A stretch of 5,471 nucleotides of DNA from an uncultured beta proteobacterium (GCA_903834645.1 CAILKA010000214.1:1-5471), one strand, 5' to 3'; shown: positions 1-5,471, counted from the first letter of the stretch. Numbers and translations are program-made. The notes: generated by a model from the sequence alone, not told the origin.

Positions 1-494
<494 letters not shown>

Positions 495-529
495 GGTTCG
501 CTGCCGTCAGGCAAGCAAACGCCGTGGAA

Positions 530-600
530 CCGGCTTCGCCGGGCCACTGGCGTTGCCCCCTGGAGGGGGAGGCGTCCGAAGGACGCTTCGGGGGTGGGCC
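530..600. repeat. Intergenic cluster of three small hairpins between the permease and ATPase genes
   Basis: Most of the 110-nt spacer (495-604) is made of consecutive inverted repeats. They are CCGGC-TTC-GCCGG (530-542), CCCCC-TGGA-GGGGG (556-569) and GCGTCC-GAA-GGACGC (572-586). The third can refold as CCGAAG-GACG-CTTCGG (576-591). Stretches of this form, with a GGGGGTGGGCC-like end, resemble an intergenic repeat I remember from Comamonadaceae genomes; that recollection is not a search result. Inside a polycistronic mRNA such hairpins may slow 3' exonucleases or lower expression of the downstream ATPase. No U-tract follows, so a Rho-independent terminator is unlikely. Confidence 0.6.
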
Positions 601-604
601 GTCC

Positions 605-1510
605 TCATGACTTGTTGTCCATCGCCGAACGCAGGCCGTCGGACAGCAGGTTGAAGGCGATCGAGGTGATGAAGATCATCACGCCGGGCAGCGCCGCGAT
701 CCACGGCTGCACGTAGATCGCCGTGCGCAGGGTGTTGAGCATCAGGCCCCACTCGGGCTCGGGCGGCTTGACGCCCAGGCCCAGGAAACTCAAGCCCGAG
801 GCCAGGATCAGCGAGACCGCGATCAGGCTGGTGGCGTAGACGAAGATCGGCCCCAGCACGTTGCCCAGCACATGCACCCGCACGATGGCCAAGGCGTTGG
901 CGCCCGAGGCGCGCGCCGCCTCGACGTAATCACGCCCCTTGGCCTGGGCGGTGACGGCCTCGGCCACGCGGGCGATCTGCGGGATGAAGACGATGGTCAG
1001 CGACAGCAGCGAGTTGAAGATGCCGGCGCCCAGCGCACCGCTCAGCGCGATGGCCAGCAGCACCGACGGAAAGGCGTAGAACACGTCGATCGTGCGCATG
1101 ATCGCGGTGTTCAGCCAGCCGCCCGCGTAACCCGCCAGGATGCCGATGGCCGAGCCGATGACGAAGGCGAACAACACCGGCGTGAGGCCCATGAACAGGC
1201 TCAGCCGGGCGCCGACGATCAGCCGGCTCAGCATGTCGCGGCCCAGTTCGTCGCTGCCCAGCAGGTAGCCCGGGCTGCCGATGGGCGCCAGCCGTTTCAT
1301 CATCGACGCCTGGTAGGGATCGGCCGGCGCCAGCCAGGGCCCGAACAGCGCCAGCGCCAACAGCACCAGGACGACCCCGCCAGCGGCCATCGCCAGTTTG
1401 TCGGCCAGCAGGCGGGTGAGCACGCTCTGCCAGTAGCCGGGTGAACGCCGGGCTTCGGCCGGCGGGGCAGCGGTGATCGCAGGGGTGAGAACGCTCATGT
1501 CGGACGGCAT
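605..1510 (-). CDS. Dpp/Opp-family ABC transporter permease, DppC type
   Basis: This is the second inner-membrane permease subunit of the importer and pairs with the DppB-type protein encoded upstream. The 301-residue protein has an OppC-type N-terminal region with a first membrane segment at about residues 40-60. The hallmark LLGSDELGRDMLSRLIVGARLSL follows (about 83-105), then several hydrophobic segments. The EAA loop that docks on the ATPase is DYVEAARASGANALAIVRVHVL (about 194-215). The C-terminal hallmarks are SFLGLGVKPPEPEWG (241-255) and DGLRSAMD. Length and motif order match the family. I chose ATG at 1510, one base after the upstream stop (TGA-C-ATG). ATG at 1498 (297 residues, beginning MSVLTP) is about equally plausible, and neither has a strong Shine-Dalgarno. 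A further in-frame TTG at 1525 would overlap the upstream gene and is less likely. Confidence 0.95.
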   Translation of the reverse strand: MPSDMSVLTPAITAAPPAEARRSPGYWQSVLTRLLADKLAMAAGGVVLVLLALALFGPWLAPADPYQASMMKRLAPIGSPGYLLGSDELGRDMLSRLIVGARLSLFMGLTPVLFAFVIGSAIGILAGYAGGWLNTAIMRTIDVFYAFPSVLLAIALSGALGAGIFNSLLSLTIVFIPQIARVAEAVTAQAKGRDYVEAARASGANALAIVRVHVLGNVLGPIFVYATSLIAVSLILASGLSFLGLGVKPPEPEWGLMLNTLRTAIYVQPWIAALPGVMIFITSIAFNLLSDGLRSAMDNKS

Positions 1511-1511
1511 G

Positions 1512-2465
1512 TCAGGCCCGCGCAATGCGCGGATCGAGCAAGGTTTGCAACACGTCGACCAGCAGGTTCAGCACGACGAAGAACATCGCCAGCACCAGGA
1601 TCGTGCCCTGCAGCAGCGGCAGGTCACGCTGGAAGATCGCGCTGTTGAGCAAGAAGCCGGTGCCCGGCCAGGCGAACACCGTCTCGATCAGGATCGAGCC
1701 GCCCAGCAGGTAGCCCAGCTGCAGCCCCATCACGGCCAGGGCTGTAGGGGCGGCGTTCTTCACCACGTGCAGGAAGACGCCCAGGTCGGTCAGGCCCTTG
1801 GCGCGCAGGCCCACGACGAACTCCTGCGCCAGGATCTCGGCCACGAGCGCGCGCACGGTGCGCGCGATGATGCCCATCGGGATCACGCTCATCGTGAGCG
1901 CGGGCAGCACCATGTGCTGGATATGGGCCCAGTCCCACTTCCACAGGTCCGAGCCGCCCGGGCCGGCGCCGCTGGGCGGCAGCCACATCAGCAGCGACGA
2001 GAAGATGATCACGAGCACCATCCCGAGCCAATAGTGCGGCACGCTCACGCCCAGCACCGCGGTGGCCGAAGCCGCCTTGTCGATCCAGGAGTTCTGGAAG
2101 TAGCCGGCCACGAAGCCGAAGAGGCTCCCGAGCACGAAGCCGATCAGCGTGGCGAGCACGGCCAGGCGCAGCGTGTTGCCCACCGCCTTGAGCACCTCGC
2201 CGGCCACCGGCCGGCTCGTGGCAATCGAGGTGCCCAGGTCGCCCTGCAGCGCGCGCCAGATCCAGCTCGCGAACTGCTCGGGCAGCGAGCGGTCGAAACC
2301 GTAGAGCTGGCGCATCTGCGCCTGCAGCTCGGAGGAGGCGTCGGGCGGCAGCACCGACACGAGCGGGTCGCCCGGTGCCAGGTGCACGAGCGCGAAGCAC
2401 ACCAGCGCCACGCCGAACATGATCGGCATCGTGTAGAGCAGGCGGCGCAGCAGGAATCCAAGCAT
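1512..2465 (-). CDS. Dpp/Opp-family ABC transporter permease, DppB type
   Basis: This is the first inner-membrane permease subunit. The 317-residue protein begins MLGFLLRRLLYTMPIMFGV, the usual DppB start with an immediate membrane helix. Family hallmarks appear in order: HLAPGDPL (28-35), YGFDRSLPEQF (55-65), GDLGTS (75-80), LPALT (187-191), the EAA-type ATPase-docking loop around GLRAKGLTDLGVFLHVVKNAAP (219-240), ETVFAWPGTG (261-270), RDLPLLQG (280-287) and DPRI (311-314). The frame stays open for 74 codons upstream, but that stretch is Arg/Pro-rich, unlike the family, and runs into the binding-protein gene. ATG at 2465 is therefore the sensible start. No clear Shine-Dalgarno is visible. 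It lies 116 nt after the binding-protein gene and 1 nt before the DppC-type gene, which indicates translational coupling within one operon. Confidence 0.96.
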   Translation of the reverse strand: MLGFLLRRLLYTMPIMFGVALVCFALVHLAPGDPLVSVLPPDASSELQAQMRQLYGFDRSLPEQFASWIWRALQGDLGTSIATSRPVAGEVLKAVGNTLRLAVLATLIGFVLGSLFGFVAGYFQNSWIDKAASATAVLGVSVPHYWLGMVLVIIFSSLLMWLPPSGAGPGGSDLWKWDWAHIQHMVLPALTMSVIPMGIIARTVRALVAEILAQEFVVGLRAKGLTDLGVFLHVVKNAAPTALAVMGLQLGYLLGGSILIETVFAWPGTGFLLNSAIFQRDLPLLQGTILVLAMFFVVLNLLVDVLQTLLDPRIARA

Positions 2466-2581
2466 GGGATCGTCAGGAAATCCGGCGCGCCGTGGGCGGC
2501 CCGGGCGGCGGGGGGTGCGCGCCCGAGCGCGAGGGCACCGAGGCAGCGGGAGGAACCGCGAGCCCCGGCGCCGCAGGCGCG
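2466..2581 (-). other. GC-rich intercistronic spacer with a stem-loop directly after the binding-protein stop
   Basis: This spacer separates the binding-protein gene from the first permease gene. A stem-loop GCGCC-TGC-GGCGC (2568-2580, minus sense) starts one base after the TGA stop. A second small dyad, CGCGC-CCGA-GCGCG, lies further on within about 2516-2532. In binding-protein-dependent importers, a stem-loop at this place often stabilises the upstream message so that the binding protein is made in excess over the membrane subunits. That role is inferred from position. I see no open frame of interest and no T-run that would mark a Rho-independent terminator. Confidence 0.45.
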
Positions 2582-4252
2582 TCAGTCCATCGTCATCGTG
2601 GCGATGTCGATGAACCAGCTCTTGGGCTGCACCACGTTCTTCACCTTGGCGCTCATCGCACGCGGGCCGACGTCGTGCGCGATCCACACGAAGGGCGCCT
2701 CCTCGACGATGCGGGCGTGCAGCTTCGACAGCGCCACGTCACGCGCCTTGTCGTCGAAGGTGCTGCGCGCGTCGGCAATCAGCTTGTCGAACTCGGCGTT
2801 GCCGAAGTAGCCCCAGTTGTTGGACACCGGCGGGAAGGTCTTGGTGCTGGTGAAGCGCACCATGGCGAAGAAGGGATCCATCGCCGCGTAGCTGACGTTG
2901 ATCGCGTTGGCGCCGTTGGCCGAAGGATCCTTCGCGCCCTTGCGCCAGTTCGTGAACAAGGTGTTCCACTCGATGACGTCGAACTGCACGTCGAAGTAGC
3001 AGGCCTTGAGCGACTGCTGCACGAACTCGTTCATCGGCAGGGGCTGCATCTGGCCCGAGCCCGAAGCCGAGATCTGCACCTTGACCTTCAGCGGCTTGGC
3101 CGCGCTGTGGCCGGCGGCGGCCATCAGCTTCTGGGCCTCGGCCACGTCGTAGCGGATGTCGAACTTCGGGTTGCCCCACCAGGGGTGGCCAGGAGGCACC
3201 GTGCCCTTGGGCACGCCCATCATGCCGCCCAGCAGCTTGAGCAGCCCGGTGCGGTCCACGCACAGGTTGGCAGCGTGGCGCACGCGCTTGTCCAGCCACG
3301 GCGAGCCCTCGGCAAACGAGAGCTGCCACGGCCACACGTGCGGCTGCGGGTTGAAGTACATCTTGAAGCCGCGCTGCTGGATGGTGGCCATCGCGTCCGG
3401 CGCGGGGGCCTCGATCCAGTCCACCTGGCCCGACAGGAGTGCCGCCGTGCGCGCGTTGGCCTCAGGCATCGGGAGCATCACGACGCGGTCGATCTTGGGC
3501 GTGCGCTTGGGATCCCAGTAGCCCTTGTGGGCCAGCAGCTCCAGCCGCTCGCGCGGCACGAAGCGCGCGGCGCGGAAGGGCCCGGTGCCGGAGAAGTCGG
3601 CGGCAAAGGCCGTCCAGGCGGCGCGCGACTTGTCGGCCGGCGTGGCGCCGCCGGCGGCGTCGAACTTCTTCTGCCAGTGCGCGGGCGAAGCCATGAAGAG
3701 GTTCGTGAGGTTCAGCGGCAGGAACGCATCGGGCTCGCTCGTGGTGAGCTCCACCGTGAGGTCGTCGACCTTGCGCGCCGAGCGCAGCGTGGGCATGCGC
3801 GAGACGGTCACGCCCACCTGGCTCGCGTCGAAGTGCGGGGCGTCCTTGTCGAGCACCTTGCGCACGTTCCACACCACGGAGTCGGCGTTGAAGGCGCTGC
3901 CGTCGTGGAACTTGACGTTCGGGCGCAGCTTGAAGGTCCACTTGGTCTTGTCCTTGGCGTCCACCGCCCAGGACAGGGCCAGACCCGGGATCAGCACGCT
4001 GGGCTTCTCGGCGCTCGACAGATCCCAGTGCGTGAGCGCGTCGTACATCGGGATGCCGGTGAAGCGGTTGCCCTCGAAGCCCTGGTCGGGCTGGCCCAGG
4101 GTGCGCGGGATGTCGGCAGCCGTCATGGCCACGCGCAGCACCTTCTCCTGCGCGAGGGCGGAGCCGGCGGAGCCGGCTCCCAGCACCGCTGCGAGCGCGG
4201 CGGCGGCAAACACGGTGGGTGCCCGGTGGGCGGCATTGGCGACACGATTCAT
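2582..4252 (-). CDS. Periplasmic solute-binding protein, SBP family 5 (Dpp/Opp/nickel-peptide type)
   Basis: This is the periplasmic receptor that captures the ligand and delivers it to the permeases. The 556-residue precursor starts with a Sec signal peptide: MNRVANAAHR, then an Ala-rich hydrophobic core. Predicted cleavage is at SALA|QEK after residue 34. There is no lipobox cysteine, so it should be soluble rather than a lipoprotein. Family-5 features include VLRVAMT at the mature start, YDALTHWD (about 70-77), the signature segment WTFKLRPNVKFHDGSAFNADSVVW (about 105-128) and the C-terminal EEAPFVWIAHD. ATG at 4252 is set by the signal peptide and by AGGAG five bases upstream (4258-4262). 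An open frame continues upstream to 4522 but runs through the promoter region. As the first gene of the operon it would be the most highly expressed. The ligand cannot be read from the sequence; peptides, hydantoins, ureides and other amides all remain possible. Confidence 0.95.
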   Translation of the reverse strand: MNRVANAAHRAPTVFAAAALAAVLGAGSAGSALAQEKVLRVAMTAADIPRTLGQPDQGFEGNRFTGIPMYDALTHWDLSSAEKPSVLIPGLALSWAVDAKDKTKWTFKLRPNVKFHDGSAFNADSVVWNVRKVLDKDAPHFDASQVGVTVSRMPTLRSARKVDDLTVELTTSEPDAFLPLNLTNLFMASPAHWQKKFDAAGGATPADKSRAAWTAFAADFSGTGPFRAARFVPRERLELLAHKGYWDPKRTPKIDRVVMLPMPEANARTAALLSGQVDWIEAPAPDAMATIQQRGFKMYFNPQPHVWPWQLSFAEGSPWLDKRVRHAANLCVDRTGLLKLLGGMMGVPKGTVPPGHPWWGNPKFDIRYDVAEAQKLMAAAGHSAAKPLKVKVQISASGSGQMQPLPMNEFVQQSLKACYFDVQFDVIEWNTLFTNWRKGAKDPSANGANAINVSYAAMDPFFAMVRFTSTKTFPPVSNNWGYFGNAEFDKLIADARSTFDDKARDVALSKLHARIVEEAPFVWIAHDVGPRAMSAKVKNVVQPKSWFIDIATMTMD

Positions 4253-4257
4253 CTCGA

Positions 4258-4262
4258 CTCCT
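4258..4262 (-). promoter_or_regulatory. Shine-Dalgarno of the binding-protein gene
   Basis: AGGAG (within GCAGGAG, minus sense) lies five bases before the ATG at 4252. It is the only strong ribosome-binding site I can see in the window, and it fixes the start of the binding protein against the long upstream open frame. Confidence 0.85.
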
Positions 4263-4274
4263 GCGTGGCTGGAA

Positions 4275-4340
4275 CCGGGCACGGGCCCGGATGCGGTTTC
4301 ACGTCCGCACGAACCGCGCCCGGGTGCGTCTCTCACCCGG
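4275..4340 (-). promoter_or_regulatory. Structured 5' leader of the importer mRNA: three tandem hairpins
   Basis: In transcript order, hairpin A is CCGGGTG-AGAGACG-CACCCGG (4340-4320), with a 7-bp stem. Hairpin B is GCGGTT...AACCGC (4317-4293), a 6-bp stem that may gain three stacked pairs (CGT/ACG) and a GCGG loop. Hairpin C is CCGGGC-CCGT-GCCCGG (4290-4275), with a 6-bp stem. Only two bases separate neighbours, and the Shine-Dalgarno follows C by 12 bases. Part of B can instead pair as TGCGG with CCGCA (4309-4305 with 4296-4292), giving a possible switch. With the predicted sigma-54 start near 4361, all three lie within a roughly 109-nt leader. I recognise no known riboswitch class here. 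The structures may simply protect the mRNA. Confidence 0.45.
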
Positions 4341-4354
4341 CCGGCCCCACGGAC

Positions 4355-4371
4355 TTGGCACGTCGTTTGTA
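4355..4371 (+). promoter_or_regulatory. Candidate sigma-54 promoter towards the racemase, face to face with the importer promoter
   Basis: The plus strand reads T-TGGCACG-TCGT-TTGTA. Seven of seven bases match the -24 block and TTG matches the -12 block, but the usually invariant C of the -12 GC is T. The expected start is near 4382, giving a leader of about 250 nt for the racemase. It abuts the minus-strand promoter with no gap, so two polymerases could hardly occupy both. It may be a true weak promoter, or only one arm of a dyad recognised by another protein. Confidence 0.4.
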
Positions 4372-4376
4372 TGCAA
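4367..4376. promoter_or_regulatory. Operator-like near-palindrome TTGTATGCAA (proximal copy)
   Basis: TTGTATGCAA differs by one base from the perfect palindrome at 4513-4522. It sits at the centre of the face-to-face sigma-54 dyad and overlaps both -12 elements, so a bound repressor would block both. Since TTGCA is itself part of the minus-strand -12 element, the resemblance could be incidental. Confidence 0.35.
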
Positions 4377-4388
4377 TCGCTGTGCCAG
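4372..4388 (-). promoter_or_regulatory. Sigma-54 (RpoN) promoter for the importer operon
   Basis: The minus strand reads C-TGGCAC-AGCGA-TTGCA. The accepted RpoN consensus is YTGGCACG-N4-TTGCW, and the only departure is A for G at the seventh base. The invariant GG (-24) and GC (-12) are exactly ten bases apart. The expected start is near 4361, about 109 nt before the binding-protein ATG. RpoN promoters need an ATP-hydrolysing enhancer-binding activator, which fits the enhancer-like dyads upstream (4461-4476 and 4526-4540). This is the best-supported promoter in the window. Confidence 0.75.
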
Positions 4389-4460
4389 CCGGGCTGGCGC
4401 ACCATGTCGGAGCCTACAAGCTCTCTCGCCCCGTGCGAGGGCGTGACTGTTCTCACATGC

Positions 4461-4476
4461 TGCACCAGAAGGTGGC
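4461..4476. promoter_or_regulatory. Weak NtrC-like half-dyad
   Basis: TGCACCAGAAGGTGGC has one perfect half-site (TGCAC) and a poor second half (TGGC instead of GTGC at the N7 spacing). Its centre is 64 bp, about six helical turns, from the better dyad at 4526-4540 and about 108 bp upstream of the predicted importer start. On its own it would not be convincing. Confidence 0.25.
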
Positions 4477-4512
4477 GCGCGCCGAGGCCATCCCCCTTGA
4501 TCCCGAGCAATC

Positions 4513-4522
4513 TTGTATACAA
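4513..4522. promoter_or_regulatory. Perfect palindrome TTGTATACAA, GntR-family-like operator
   Basis: TTGTATACAA is a perfect 10-bp palindrome and an AT-rich island in GC-rich sequence. It equals the core of the operator described for Bacillus subtilis GntR (ACTTGTATACAAGT), and related FCD-type GntR regulators use similar sites. It ends three bases before the NtrC-like dyad and 111 bp before the racemase start. No regulator gene is present in the window. An activator of the enhancer-binding class could also use it. Confidence 0.45.
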
Positions 4523-4525
4523 AGC

Positions 4526-4540
4526 GCACCCGAGTGGTGC
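4526..4540. promoter_or_regulatory. NtrC-like enhancer dyad GCACC-N5-GGTGC
   Basis: GCACC-CGAGT-GGTGC is a perfect dyad that fits the NtrC binding consensus GCAC-N7-GTGC. The outer T/A of the longer consensus are C/C here. It lies about 165-179 bp upstream of the start predicted from the minus-strand sigma-54 promoter, a normal enhancer distance. The pairing of this dyad with an RpoN promoter suggests activation under nitrogen limitation. Another enhancer-binding protein with similar specificity is possible. Confidence 0.5.
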
Positions 4541-4633
4541 CGCAGTCTGCGCTCTGCGCCTAGCCTAGGACCCGCATCGCCGCCGCCTGGCCCCCTCCCG
4601 GCCTCCTTTCCCGTCACGGACCCCACCCCTCCC

Positions 4634-5362
4634 ATGAGACTGCTCGTCATCAACCCCAACACCTCCGAAGCCATGACCGCGGGCATCGGCCGCGCCGCGC
4701 GCGCGGTGGCCGCCCCCGGCACCGAGGTGGTGGCGGTCCAGCCCAGCTTCGGCCCGCGCTCCATCGAGGGCCACTACGACGAGGCGGTGGCCGCGGCGGG
4801 CGTGGCCGAGCAGGTGCGTGCCTGCGCGCCCGAGCCCGATGCGGTGGTGATCGCGTGTTTTGGCGACCCCGGGCTCGATGCCGCGCGCGAGGCCCTTGCG
4901 GCACCGGTGCTCGGGATCGCGGAGGCGGCGTTCCACGCCGCGGCGATGCTGGCCACGGGCTTTTCGGTGGTGACGACCATGACGCGCACCTGCGTCATGG
5001 CCGAGCGGCTCGTGCAGCGCTACGGTTTCGAGCGCACCTGCCGGGGCATCCATGGCACGGACATCGCGGTGCTCGAACTCGAGAACGCCCAGCCCGAGGC
5101 CATCGCCCGCATCGAGGCCTGTGCGCGCGAGGCGCTGGCGCGCGACCGCAGCGGGGCCATCGTGCTGGGCTGTGCCGGCATGGCCGAGCTCACGGCCACG
5201 CTGCAGCAGCGGCTGGGCGTGCCCGTCATCGACGGCGTGGCGGCGGCGGTGAAGTTCGCCGAGGCGCTGGCGGCGCTGGGCTTGCGCACGAGCAAGGCGG
5301 GGGACTATGCGCGGCCGCTGCCCAAGGAATACGTGGGGTGGGCGCGGCCGCTGGGGTGGTGA
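4634..5362 (+). CDS. Asp/Glu/hydantoin racemase family protein (probable hydantoin or allantoin-type racemase)
   Basis: This is a cytoplasmic, cofactor-independent racemase of 242 residues, the usual family length. The N-terminus MRLLVINPNTSEAMT has the INPNTS motif of hydantoin and allantoin racemases, followed by SIEGHYDEA (43-51). The two-cysteine acid/base pair is Cys75 in IACFGDPGL and Cys180 in LGCAGMAEL. These sit very close to the catalytic pair I recall for characterised hydantoin racemases (about 76 and 181). Such enzymes interconvert D- and L-5-substituted hydantoins, or allantoin enantiomers, so that stereospecific hydrolases can use both. No hydantoinase, carbamoylase or allantoinase gene is visible here. 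The ATG at 4634 is fixed by the family N-terminus; the open frame upstream is a GC-driven run-on. No Shine-Dalgarno is evident in the C-rich leader. The gene is transcribed divergently from the importer, which suggests a shared substrate. Aspartate or glutamate racemase activity is less likely given these motifs. Confidence 0.9.
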   Translation: MRLLVINPNTSEAMTAGIGRAARAVAAPGTEVVAVQPSFGPRSIEGHYDEAVAAAGVAEQVRACAPEPDAVVIACFGDPGLDAAREALAAPVLGIAEAAFHAAAMLATGFSVVTTMTRTCVMAERLVQRYGFERTCRGIHGTDIAVLELENAQPEAIARIEACAREALARDRSGAIVLGCAGMAELTATLQQRLGVPVIDGVAAAVKFAEALAALGLRTSKAGDYARPLPKEYVGWARPLGW

Positions 5363-5386
5363 GGGGGGCGTTACGCCTGCCGGCGG

Positions 5387-5471
5387 TTAGCCTGCGGCTC
5401 GCGGGATCGGGTGGGCGGGGTACCCCCCTCCGCTCATGTCCTCCGCCATCGGCTTGCAGCCGATGGCTCCC
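5387..5471 (-). other. Possible C-terminal end of a convergent gene (very uncertain)
   Basis: On the minus strand a frame is open from the right edge to a TAA at 5387-5389. It reads GAIGCKPMAEDMSGGGYPAH and then PIPRAAG. Third positions are mostly G or C, but that is weak evidence in sequence this rich in GC. Another minus frame ends at a TGA near 5434, so the choice of frame is not secure. I recognise no family. The stretch could equally be a non-coding intergenic repeat. Confidence 0.2.
5445..5467. repeat. 10-bp perfect hairpin downstream of the racemase gene
   Basis: GCCATCGGCT-TGC-AGCCGATGGC is a perfect inverted repeat with a three-base loop, about 83 bp after the racemase stop. No T-run follows on either strand, so it is not a standard Rho-independent terminator. 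It could block exonucleases, end transcription with Rho, or belong to a dispersed repeat. The rest of the tail (5363-5444) holds GGCG-TTA-CGCC (5367-5377) and the palindrome GGGGTACCCC (5417-5426), and I see no gene that can be asserted there. Confidence 0.5.

Noticed and set aside
1473..2810. 445-codon plus-strand frame opposite the DppB-type permease
   Set aside because: It is rich in Gln, His, Arg and Glu with no recognisable domain and lies opposite a clear permease gene, so it is an antisense shadow.
4275..4290. Hairpin with an ACGG loop, considered as a mini-ykkC (guanidine-II) riboswitch
   Set aside because: The ACGG loop appears only on the plus strand, antisense to the importer leader, and there is no second ACGR hairpin. 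In the transcribed sense the loop is CCGT.
4384..4398. Inverted repeat GCCAGCC-G-GGCTGGC, considered as a separate operator
   Set aside because: It overlaps the -24 block of the minus-strand sigma-54 promoter, whose GTGCCA accounts for part of it. With no second copy, it cannot be told from chance.
4399..4413. GCAC-N7-GAGC, considered as a third NtrC site
   Set aside because: It has only three of four bases in the second half-site and lies at about -38 to -52, too near the promoter for an enhancer. Too weak to list.
4497..4523. TTGATC followed by TACAAA, considered as a sigma-70 promoter for the racemase
   Set aside because: The spacer is 15 bases and both hexamers are only partial matches; TATACA would give a 13-base spacer. 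Not supportable.
4559..4569. CCTAG-C-CTAGG dyad upstream of the racemase
   Set aside because: CTAG is scarce in many bacterial genomes, so the pair caught the eye, but the arms are only five bases with no second copy or linked motif.
2492..4633. Very long plus-strand open frame running through the antisense of the binding-protein gene and into the racemase frame
   Set aside because: The translation is Arg/His/Gly/Val-rich and low in complexity, with no family motif. It is the mirror of a strongly codon-biased GC-rich gene, and the racemase begins naturally at the INPNTS-bearing ATG at 4634.

Overview
The window is GC-rich (about 70%), densely coded, and carries most of a minus-strand operon for a binding-protein-dependent ABC importer of the dipeptide/oligopeptide (Dpp/Opp) class. 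Across a 381-bp divergent control region lies one plus-strand gene of the Asp/Glu/hydantoin racemase family. The GC content, the protein sequences, and an intergenic hairpin repeat of a style I remember from Comamonadaceae genomes suggest a betaproteobacterium of the Burkholderiales. I cannot name a genus.

Layout, left to right. 1-494 (-): N-terminal 164 residues of a DppF/OppF-type ATPase, cut by the window edge. 495-604: spacer with three consecutive small hairpins. 605-1510 (-): DppC-type permease. 1512-2465 (-): DppB-type permease, one base from the next gene. 2466-2581: GC-rich spacer with a stem-loop straight after the upstream stop. 2582-4252 (-): exported family-5 solute-binding protein. 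4253-4633: divergent control region. 4634-5362 (+): racemase with both catalytic cysteines. 5363-5471: a short tail with a 10-bp hairpin and possibly the end of a convergent gene. Transcription order of the importer is binding protein, DppB-like, DppC-like, ATPase. A DppD-type ATPase is not in the window.

The control region is the most interesting part. The minus strand has a near-perfect sigma-54 promoter (TGGCACAGCGATTGCA) reading into the binding-protein gene. Abutting it on the plus strand is a second sigma-54-like element (TGGCACGTCGTTTGTA) reading towards the racemase, so the two face each other about one dyad. Some 165-180 bp upstream of the predicted importer start is a dyad GCAC-N7-GTGC, which fits the NtrC enhancer consensus, and a weaker copy lies 64 bp nearer. 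Two copies of a 10-bp palindrome (TTGTATACAA and TTGTATGCAA), like GntR-family operators, lie 146 bp apart. The importer leader then holds three tandem hairpins before a good Shine-Dalgarno.

Together this suggests nitrogen-limitation control of a scavenging module: the importer brings in a small amide, ureide, hydantoin or peptide compound, and the racemase interconverts its enantiomers for stereospecific catabolism. The protein families and DNA motifs are visible in the sequence. The substrate and the regulators are inference.
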